Origin: Lamellibrachia satsuma
Taxonomy: Eukaryota; Annelida; Polychaeta; Sabellida; Siboglinidae
Direction of reading: 5' to 3'
DNA length: 64,000 nucleotides
NCBI GenBank assembly: GCA_033239005.1
Contig: BSQZ01000072.1
Span: 2,627,501 to 2,691,500 of the forward strand
Both the position numbers and the translations under genes were made by a program. The notes beneath the pieces are model-generated. The model was not told where the DNA came from, ran no database searches, and saw nothing but the letters and a program-made list of their open reading frames with translations. Within the stretch, counting starts at the first letter, position 1, and every line of letters begins with the position of its first letter. Shown here piece after piece: positions 34,061 through 46,000 of this stretch.

Positions 34061-37000
34061 CTGCAGAAGCAACAAAACACGGTTAATAATCAAAGAAACA
34101 AAACTATGCTAAGTATTACAGTACTAACTAATATAATCTTACAATTGAGGCAGACCAATATCAAATTGTCAGTTTATTTCTTTTAGAAACCAACAAATCT
34201 GAACTATTTAATTACATTTTATTCATAACTTCAGGTGCCACAAACCAAAAAAGATTGAGACCAGACAATTCACTCCAATTTTCAACAAGACACATTTTGC
34301 AATACGATTCCGATGTCCCTGCAAATACTGGAAACGCATTGAGTATATGCATGTTTAGTATATCGAACATTCACATATATTTACTTTCTTCCTTATCACC
34401 TCATCGGTAAATATTTGTCAAAGTGCCTCGTCCTTCTCTTGTAGGAAGTTGTCACGACAGTTGTATTACTCTGTGCCTTCCCGCCTGTACATAACATTGA
34501 TATCACCAACTAATCTGCCCACGGGGAAGTAGACATTGTGTTTAATCCTACCCCACATGTTCAAAGCGAAACAAAACTAATCGTGTTGGGCTATGCACCT
34601 AATAGAGATAATAAAAACTAGTCACGTTCAATTAAAATCCTTACTATCACGCCACTGGTTTACTCAGAATGTGTTCTAGAAGTGGGGGATTCCGGTCATT
34701 CCTCCGGTTGAATGAAGGCTGACATGTTAATTAATCAACGCAACCGATAAGCGCATGGGCAGTTCTATGAAATCGGGTAATCTAGACTCCTTGTGACGTA
34801 TTAAGCTCTGCCGGTATACACAGAACCGATGCAATGTCTCAAACAAACGTGCTATTTTGTAAGAAAGACAACTAGTTTAGTAAAAAATTTCAACATATGT
34901 TACATAAATTGAGCTTGGACGCAAACAGCATGGCCATATCCTGTTGGCAAATATAGGAATATGCGTATACAAATATATTTTCATTTGGCGAGCGAATATT
35001 GGGAGACAACGATACTCGTGACGTAGGGTTATCTAACGATACTCGTGACGTAGGGTTATCTAACACTGGCGTGATATTCTTAACGGTAGTTGTAAATAGT
35101 TGTTTTAGTAACTCGTATAGCTGCATAAGCCCCAAACCATGATTTTTTTTCGCCTTCAATGTTACCTGATACCATTTTTGTAACTCGGCATATACGTAAT
35201 TTTATATTTTGTAATTTGAATGAACCAAACTCCACTGGATGTCCATTGCATCGTTGCATCATAGTGGATCATTTAGAAGACGTAGATATTTGTGCAGCGT
35301 ATAGTCACTACCGAACATTTTAAAGTCACCTGTGAAGCCTGTGCTACTGTGTATGGATCAGAGACGTGGCGCACTACACAGTCAATACTACAGAAGATTC
35401 AAAGTTGGATACACAAGTGGGAATACTAAGGATATAGTTGCCAGAAACATTTAGTAATCAAGCGCTATGGGGAAAACAAATCAAGAACCAGTATTATTGA
35501 ACATCATATTAGACGGAGGTAGTGAAGTTGGTCACGCCATGCTCTCAGGAAGCCAACACAATTAAAATACAGACGCTCCCATGGAACCCTCAAGAGAAAG
35601 GGGGATAGGCCGACGGAGAAGTGGAACACGATATGACAGAGGCAGTATGTAAAGGGAAACAATTGAAAAGTCCAAAACCGTGTCCAGTGGAAAGGACAAC
35701 GTATACTCGATCCAAGTCCGAAAATATTTAACAAATTATAGCGTCAGCAAAGAGTGCAACAGGCAACAACAGCCAACCAGCCCAGGTCCCAACTCAAGAG
35801 ACTAGAGCGACCATCCAGACATGTACAGTCAAAACAGTGAACATTTTAACAAGACCAACAGAAAATCAACGCTGGAGACGGTCTCATTGCTAAATGTTGG
35901 GTAACTAATGACCGTGCTTAAGGAATGTACTTACTATTACTTATCAAAAACCACAACGCTCCGTCACAACGCTCCGTCACAACGCCCCGTTACAACGCCG
36001 ACACGCGTCGCCTGACGTTTGAATAATTTTAAACGAGACCGAGCACGCGCTGGCATGGATCAGCGATTGTTTTGGCGGACGAACCAAACGAGAGAAATGA
36101 CAAAACGTGCTATTTAGGGAAACATGTACACAATCTAAAGTAATGTGAAGCACCACTACACGTCAGCACCTACAGTCACATACCACTTCGTGCACCGTCA
36201 TCAGCGAGACATTTATATGTTCCTATCATCAATATGTCCGTCTTCCCTTGTTCGGTAAGTTCTAATAATAGCAAAACGTAGTACTACTGCTGCGGTCAAC
36301 AACGGCTAGAAGCTACAACCCACAATCAGCCGAACGAGTCCAGAGACTTTTCACGCGCCAATGAACACACCCGCAGTGAACCGTGACTGAAACGGCAGAA
36401 CAGTTACACTGTGACGTCACTGCAAGCTCATTGAAACCGATCGCTGCATTAGAGACGCTCAAGGAATGACAGAAATAGCGATAAGTCTAATGTCAGACGG
36501 CCATTTAATCTGTTATTATAGAAAACACGAGAATGTCAGCGCAATTAAACTATTAGTCCATCGACGATGTTATTGACTTTCTGACGACGATAAATATTGG
36601 AAGTGCATCTTAGCCAGACATATTTGTAATCAACAATCTAGGTATGGGTGATCGAGTCTCCGGTCTGTTGACGATGTCCAACAGTAGACGTGTTTGGAAT
36701 ACATGATACGTTTACTAACGGTTGAAAATCAATTTCACGTTTTATTCTCTAATACCATACAATGGTGTATGAGATAAATATGCAATACCAAGAGTACTTG
36801 AAAGTACTCAAAACATTAAAAAAAATAAGAACTGTCAATGCTAGTTAAACTTACCAATTATGATTTTGATTAACTTACAAATTATTTTTAGTTTATTTAA
36901 ACTATAAATATTAAACAACACATATAACTTGAAAGAATTAGGGTGATTAATAAAATATTTTGTAAGAAATCTATGTCTTTGGTCTCTTAAAGTGTCACAT

Positions 37001-40000
37001 TGAAACAATAGATGAAATTTATCCCAAATCTCATTTATATTACACAAAGTACAATACCTTTTCATTTATATCAATATTGAACCATCTGCATGTTTCTTGG
37101 TCTTGATAAATAATCTGCAGATTCGGAACAGTGGCAACACGCAGATGTAGGAAGGAGCTGCGCTTTTAAGGCAACGCTTCTAGCCTATTCCCAAACGTGG
37201 TACAAGAGCTGGCCGTAAAGATATTCCCTAGTACTTTATTCCACTCTGTGATTGTCCTGAATGTGAAAGATTTTGAAAGAGCAACCTTTTTAGATATATG
37301 TCTACTCGGTTTATGGTTATATAATGTATGCCTTGTTGTCGTATACATGAACCAGTTCGAGTGGCTTTCTGTATCTTTTCTGTACCAATGTCAGAGAAAT
37401 CAACCGCACTAAATTTTATTTTATAAAACAGCATTAAGTGGCCATTTCAATTTTTTTTTACACTAGTTTCGTAGGAATATTGGGACTTCGCCCGTCTAGC
37501 TGCTCTCCTGAGACTTGGCCCGTCTAGCTGCTCTCCTGGGACTTGGCCCGTCTAGCTGCTCTCGTGGGACTTCGCCCGTCTAACTGCTCTCCTGAGACTT
37601 GGCCCGTCTAGCTGCTCTCATGGGACTTCGCCCGTCTAACTGCTCTCCTGAGACTTGGCCCGTCTAGCTGCTCTCCTGGGACTTGGCCCGTCTAACTGCT
37701 CTCCTGGGACTTGGCCCGTCTAACTGCTCTCCTGAAACTTGGCCCATCTAGCTGCTCTCCTGGGACTTGGCCCGTCTAACTGCTCTCCTGAGACTTGGCC
37801 CGTCTAGCTGCTCTCCTGGGACTTGGCCCGTCTAACTGCTCTCCTGAGACTTGGCCCGTCTAACTGCTCTCCTGGGACTTGGCCCGTCTAGCTGCTCTCC
37901 TGAGACTTGGCCCGTCTAACTGCTCTCCTGGGACTTGGCCCGTCTAGCTGCTCTCCTGGGACTTCGCCCGTCTAACTGCTCTCCTGGGACTTCGCCCGTC
38001 TAACTGCTCTCCTGGGACTTCGCCCGTCTAGCTGCTCTCATGGGACTTCGCCCGTCTAGCTGCTCTCCTGGAACTTCTCCCGTTACCTTCCCCAGTCTGT
38101 TGGCATATCCCAAGCCAAGACTATCGGCATGTATTCTGAGTTCCATAGCACACGTTTCAGGCAAAGGGTTTAATAAGCCAAGAGCATACTTTCTTGCGGC
38201 AGACCAGGTAGACAACCATTCACATGGAACCCCAATGGACGCGTAGAAGACAACCAAGAAACACCTGGCGGTCGGACCTCAAAGCGGACATTAAGAGGAT
38301 GAGTTACACGCACTCACGGAGATGACACAAACCAGGACCCAGGGGAGAACTAATGTTGGTGGCCTATTTTCAGCGAGCAAACGGGGTAAATGTGTAAGTA
38401 AGTAAATAATTAACTGACTATGACTAGGTATAGGTCACAGGCACGACAGAACCATAATGTTACCATCACCTTAATTCTTTCCCTGTGCTGTTGGCATTGG
38501 TGAACAGGTGTACAGTACAGTACATACACGGTCTTACCTGGGCGACTTGTTGATGTAGTAACTGCCTGCCGGAGGCTCGTAATCCCCGGGTTCAGGGGTA
38601 GCGGCGCGTGACGGGGTTCTGGAAGCAACGCCTCCGGAAGCATTGGGACGGCGCTTCGCCTGCGGAGTCGATGAGCAGCCACGGCGCGGGGTCTTGTGTC
38701 CTGCAACGGGGAGACACGTTGACACATACTACGGGAGTCGGGAAACACGACAGTGTTCACTTGAGGCATCATCCAATCTTACATATCCACCGATGTTCGG
38801 AATCTTACCTGTTTAGCGATAATCGTACCCGTGAGTATCACGACGAAGCAAGACCAAGAACTGACCGGATTTGAAGCACCGCGTGTATAACAACACCAAG
38901 CGGCCGGGCAGTGATACTTCCACAACAATGGACAAGCGGAACTTCACAATGCGATTGACGCAAAGCTAATGACAGGACAGAGCATGTCTCCCACAACAAA
39001 CAGCGTCAGAAGCGGAGCGCATTCCGCCGCCAGCGATATGTACTGTCAACAACCTTCATGAGTCAGTCGTTGCGTGCAGAGACCCAATCGCAAGAAGAAT
39101 GTACTGCTGCCGACGCAACGCCAGCTTGGTCGTGTCCAGGCGGGTTTCTCCACATATTGGTTCAATAAAGGATCGTTTCTGAATCGCCACGTTAATGCGA
39201 TGAAGTATTGTACGCAACAACAATGGCCAACTTTCAAAGGCCGAGGAACGACCGCAGTTTTAATGCAGCGCCAAATTGTTGCCAGATTGTTAATTTGCCG
39301 CCTGTTTTCTTTTGCACCAGCAAAGTGTCAATGATATGTGAGGGCATTTACGTTTGCCCTACAAAATAACGACAGAGTTTAAATGGAGTAAGGCCTGTTG
39401 GAAACAATGGAAAACCTTTGCCGCAATTATATTTGACATGGAACGGTCAAGTGAACAATTGTAAAGACAACGTGGTCCCCCATAGGTCAGTGACCTGTGT
39501 TTAGTTGTTTGACGGGATCACGAGAATTGAGTAGAACTTTGATATCGGTGCCAACTACCAATAGCAATTACCTTGTTTGTTTAGCGAATACACCAAAGCG
39601 GGTGCTTTATAAGCGGTCAAACATTCAGCTTAACAATGTTTCGTGTTCGTAAACTATACTGCATAAATTAATTTCGTAAAGGAAAAACCACAAAGTATAC
39701 CACAAAGACATTGCAACGCAAACATAAATGAGTGTAATCGATGTTGAGCAACAACGTTGGCCAATAGAAAACAAAAATATGCTAGTTTAAAGACGTTGTA
39801 TCGGCACCATATTTCGTTACAAGTTAATAAGCTTGCATTTGATATATCTGGCAAGTTAGTCGTTGGGACGTAAACGATGCCACAGCTCAATTAAATACGA
39901 TAATTAAGCGTTCGCAAACATATTATCACTTGACAATGGAGTGCTCCGTCAGACACTTATTTCGCCCACACAAACACTTAAGTACCGCACTTACACGCTG

Positions 40001-43000
40001 AGAGCTTCTATGATGGTTTAATTACAAAATCAATTTAGACATAGTACAAAGGATTTGCATACACTCACTTCGGGATTATATATGTTCGATAAACCTTGCG
40101 GCAAGTATTGCCTTAAAACAGTAAATATAACAATTCCTGGTCATAGTAATATGTAGTAGCATCAGTAGCAGTATTCTCGTCTTCCAGCTTACCCTTTGCT
40201 TGACACCGACAGGGGTCATGGCGGTCGAGGTAGTTCTCCAGTGTGTCCCATCCGCCTCCGATCCTCACCATCACGTGATACCGCAGAATCTACAACAACG
40301 TCGTGAGAACGGTCATATGTGTCGTTCGTGATCAACGTACTTGTCGTTTCCCGATGTAGTGAGTTCAACACACTTCCCATAGAAAACACCACGATAAACA
40401 CACTTCCCATAGAAAACACCACGATAGTGTTGTCAACGTACGTTCAAAACGCTAGAGTAGCCAAGTTCAAAACAGGTTTTTTTTACGTAGTCGTGGTGTT
40501 TTGAGTTCCTGCGTGTGCGTGCGTGCGTGCGTGCGTGCGTGGGTGCGTGCGTGATAATATATTATAAAAGCAAGTTATGTTTAATCATTCCCCAGTGACG
40601 TTTGAGAAAGTATAATTTGTGATTTGAAAAATTAAACCACTGCTTTTTTACTACTTTATGTTAAGATATAAGATAATTACATACAACACGGCAAGTGACG
40701 TGTTGTTGTAATGTCCACTACAAAGGTAGTGCATGTGACTAATCATAGGATTAATACATATTCTATTATCGTGATTTCTCAAAGCCAATTCAGTAATGAC
40801 TACAACTATACCAAGAGCGTCGTTCCTGTACCATCGACCGCGGGACCGCGCACAGCGAGACCGGACAAGAATTGTCATTTGTTTCCACGGCGAGACAAAA
40901 ACGTGTGTCATCCGGGGACGTCAACAACAATGGATTAAACACGGATCAACTGCTAAGCCACGTCCCACTACGACACGTCCAGAATGTTTCCGCGTCGAGC
41001 TAGCTAGGAAACCCACAGCGAAGGCACGTCTTCTCGGGGGCAGTAGGTGTAGTCGGGGAAGGAATGTATTCAGGAAAGGAGAAGTAAAGAAGAAGAAGAA
41101 GAAGAAGAAGAAGAAGAAGAAGGAGGAGCTGAGCTTGATGTTTCCTCCCACAAACTCTCTCCGTTCTACCGTGCAGTTGTCAACCGCGTTTCTATATAAA
41201 TAATTTATTAATCTTTATAGTTAGTTGCTGGTTCAGTAGGTGGCATCTTAGTAGTTATTTCGGTACTCACAAGGCGGCAGCACGTGAAGCAGAAAATGTA
41301 TGTGCAATTATTAATGTTTGAAACATCGATAATTAATTATCCATGCAGCTGGCTCTACGGGGTCGCAGTGTGCTTCCGTGGGGAGATGGAATACGGTAGA
41401 TATAACGCATTTAACAAAGTCATCCAGTACGAACATTGTTATCTCCCCCAGTACACGTTCACGTTATATAATAGATACATGTAGATCTCCTGATTTAAAG
41501 GTACACATTTGAAGGTCTGATAATGTTTATCACAAATCATATGGTATACGTTATATCTATTCGAACATTTACACAACAAATGTTTAATATTACTTGATCG
41601 TTTTCCGATTAATTTGAATGTTTCGCCCCGAATATCGTGTTTGCACTGCAGGCTGAAAGGCGAGGTCGATATGCGTAAACATAGAACAGTCAAATTATAT
41701 TTAACAATTTATGTATTTAAAACGCATGTGTTGTCATGATTTTAGAATACATGCAGTTTGTACGTGGCACGATTTTGTAATAAAAATAATAAGACTTTGT
41801 GACCTTTAAAACTGTTGTGATTTGGACTACGCTCTCTGACCAGTAGCGGTGTATTTGGGAGTCACTGGACCACGGCCCCTTTGGCTGAATGTTTTTTTTT
41901 TATTTTCCGTATTTTTCCGTTGCGCAGCTACATGGTAGTATGGTAAACAAATGGGTGACTAAGCTTCCCCCTCCGCCTCCCATCCGGCCCCCCAACCTCC
42001 CCTTTGCGAGATCCTAGATATGCCACTGTATCTTATAAATACCTTGCGGTAACAACCCTGATACACTGACATAATAGATAATGCTGATATCTCCCCCCCC
42101 CATTAAACATTACGCAACGCTGGAGAGTAGATTTATCACTGTGGCGCCTTTTGTATATTGCCCAATACTGGACCCGTTTCAATACACAATTAAAGGCAAC
42201 TTTGACTTCTGTAGAGGTCGGGAGATTGATACAAGTATTACGCCACTTTTTCTGCTATGTCTATCTTTAGAGAGCATCACTGAAGCGAAGAGCCACGGAT
42301 GGAACATTTTGGTGTAATTTGGAGTAACCACACTTGTCAAAAAATAATGTGATATTGCTGCGTGTAATTTAGCTAAACTGTCCACTATTGTTCCGGAAAG
42401 CTATTGTTCGATACTGCGGGATATATCATTGTTAATCGTATGCAAAGAGATAACTCTATTAGTCAAGTATTCAAGCAAGCGGAAGAAAGGAAGGCCATTT
42501 AATAGGTGCAGTGGTAACCGAATGAAGAGGTGCAGTAGTAACTGAATGAAGAGGTGCAGTGGTAACCGAATGAAGAGGTGCAGTGGTAACTGAATGAAGA
42601 GGTGGAATGGTAACTGAATGAAGAGATGCAGTGGTAACAGAATGAAGATGTGCAGTGGTAACCGAACGAAGAGGTGGAATGGTAATTGAATGAAGATGTG
42701 CAGTGGTAACCGAATGAAGAGGTGCAGTGGTAACCGAATGAAGAGGTGCAGTGGTAACCGAATGAAGAGGTGCAGTGGTAACTGAATGAAGATGTGCAGT
42801 GGTAACCGAACGAAGAGGTGCAGTGGTAACCGAACGAAGAGGTGCAGTGGTAACAGAATGAAGATGTGCAGTGGTAACCGAACGAAGAGGTGGAATGGTA
42901 ACTGAATGAAGATGTGCAGTGGTAACCGAATGAAGAGGTGCAGTGGTAACTGAATGAAGAGATGCAGTGGTAACCGAATGAAGAGGAGCAGTGGTAACTG

Positions 43001-46000
43001 AATGAAGATGTGCAGTGGTAACCGAATGAAGAGGTGCAGTGGTAACCGAATGAAGAGGTGCAGTGGTAACCGAATGAAGAGGTGCTGTGGTAACCGAATG
43101 AAGAGGAGCAGTGGTAACTGAATGAAGATGTGCAGTGGTAACCGAATGAAGAGGTGCAGTGGTAACCGAATGAAGAGGTGCAGTGGTAACCGAATGAAGA
43201 GGTGCAGTGGTAACCGAATTAAGATGTGCAGTGGTAACCGAATGAAGAGGTGGAATGGTAACTGAATGAAGAGGTGCAGTGGTAACCGAATGAAGAAGTG
43301 GAGCGGTCACCGAATGACGAGGTGGAGTGATAACCGAATGAAAAGGTGGATTGGTCACCGAATGAAGAGGTGCAGTGGTAACCGAATGAAAAGGTGCTGT
43401 GGTAACCGAATGAAGATATGCAGTGATAACTGAACGAAGAGGTGCAGCCTCCCGGGAGGACAGCGATGGTCAATGTGACCTTTTGGTTTAAGACAGGTAA
43501 GTCAAGTCAACCTTTCCACTTACCCTAACGAAGATGACGGTGAGGGAGTCGCCTATCTGGTACTTGCCTTCTGCAACACGGTGCATGGGGAACTGCTGCG
43601 GACAGGTGCAACGCCCAAGTAAGTCCCGCACCTGAAACCCGACGACAGTCCGAAGTCACATAAACAGTCGACGCATTCACTTAAAAACCGTACGCATTTC
43701 CACCAAAGTTGAGTGATATTCCAATAAGGAGACAATCAACGTAATCAAAATCAACGTATGATACATATGTCGGATGTAAGCAACGCTGCGTTAAATGGAT
43801 ATAAGAGGAGAGGTATAGATAAAAGGAGTTTCTTAAATAAGCGTGTATTTGTGATCTGCATGGGACAGTAGTTTGTGTAATGGCCACAATGAAAGACCGT
43901 GTCGTAGCGTTCAGCTATTTACATTGCAAAGCACATTGCCAATCTAAGATATTACTCTGGGAAAGCTGGAACACAGCCACAACGCCAAATACTTTCTTGT
44001 TCTCTTGGCGATTTATCTGTGACGTCATACAGTTCCAGGAATCCTCCCCGGTACGAACGGGGTCGGCGTTATGATTCAACCGTTATATCATTTTGCAAGA
44101 TAATTCATACACCGAAGCCATCACCGCAGCCAATCTACCAACGCTGTCAGACCGGAGGGAGAAGTTATGTAGACCACTATTCATAAGTTATGTAGAACAC
44201 TATTCATAAGTTATGTAGAACACTATTCATAAGTTATGTAGAACACTATTCATAAGCTTGCAACAACCTACACATAAATAACACCATCTTCTGCCGCCCT
44301 CCGGGAAACTCTGTACACAACTCGAAACACGAGGACTTACTGTGTGCCGCTTTGCAGAACTGCAATATTTAAAAACTTTTGTATACCATATGCTTTAAGA
44401 CACTGGCAGTAATTATGAACTCATTTATAAATTATTTACTCTTTATGTAATAGTAGTAGGCCATAATTATAATTAATTTTACTATAGTATTGCCGTTTAT
44501 GCACCTTTACATTTTTTTATTTCAAGTCATAATGTTTGTCTTAATTAATTTATTATCATTGGTTGTTTTACTGTACCAATTGCATTAGTCAACTGCTTTA
44601 GTTGCCATTTTAATAAATTATTATTTTTATATGACTAAAGAGTTGCCACCACCGGCGGGATGCAGAGTTGACAGAAACAGAAAAATGCGGGTATGTCGGC
44701 AGACGCGGACATCCGAACGGGCGATGGACCTGGGCATTCAACGCGCATTCATAGTTACATACATCCGTTATTTCCTCAGCAAAGACTGAAACTCTGGTCA
44801 CGTACCAAACACATTTGACAGTGCAGTTAATTAGGTGTTTGCCGTGCTTGGCACACGGACTGTCGAAGGTCAGTTAATTGGTCATTCAACCCTGATGTCG
44901 CCTGGGCCAGAACAATGCTCGCAGACTTATAAAATAAAACTTAATACTGCCACTGATTTCTATACTGGTGAATATTGTCAAGGAAATTGCTCACGTCGGC
45001 CTCAAAATGCAGAAACCGTTTCACACGTCAGCAGCAATAATTAATATTGTTCCGTCATAAATAATGGGCATTATGGGAGATGACGTCACCAAGAAGACCG
45101 GATATTACAAATCTGTTGTGACGTAACAGTGACGTATTTTCGGTTTTTGTACGAGAGCGGCGCCCAGACAGAGATACACGTGAGTTGCGAAGGCGTGGGA
45201 GCGAGGAGCTATTTATTAGATAATTAATATTCGACACAGCGCTGCATTGAGCTACTGAAGGCGTTATAAAGGCTGGCGAACAGAGGCCAATCAATGTCCG
45301 GTTCATAAACGTAGATTTGTGCAACGAGACAAAGATCGCGACAGTCAGAACCTGAACAGATAATCTGCGTGTGACCGAATTTTATAAACTGTTTACACTG
45401 GTCGAATCCTCCCAAGAATGTTATCCAGATAAAGCTTATTCCACGCAGCCGTCGTTGATAAAGCTGCTCAACGCGTAGGTGTACTAATCCGAGCTTCTGG
45501 TTAATTATGTAACATTCATAGTGGTTAAGAGCAGATTTGTTGGTGCCACATTTGTTGGTGACAGATCAACTAGACGGATGAACGTATATATAAGATATCT
45601 CAAAGAATCCTTGCAATAACTGACGAACGAACGAACGAACGAACGAACGAACGAACGAACGGACGGACGGACGGACGGACGGACGGACGGACGGACGGAC
45701 GGACGGACGAAAGGCCCGGCTCGGCCCGGCCCGGCCCGGCCCGGCCCGGCCAGCCAGGCATTGGCGATACCATCATAAATTCCTCCAGGTATTTGTTCAT
45801 TGGAGGTATTTATTTACATATTTACAGACGTACAAACCGTCGGCGCACTTCAATAGATAAAAAGCAGACAGTTTATTGCTGTGTCTCCAATCCCCGCTGT
45901 CGCTATCCAAAGAGTCCAACGCCTCACCGATTGTTCGCAGTGTAAACAGAGTAATAGATAGGGTCTTGACGCACGTATTTGTCAAGCACTCCTAGCTACG

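Noticed and set aside
42471..43358. 295-codon minus-strand HSVTTAPL repeat frame next to GAS2-like exon 3
   Set aside because: Product of a 24-bp intronic array. The exon 3 donor lies outside it and the phases do not require it.
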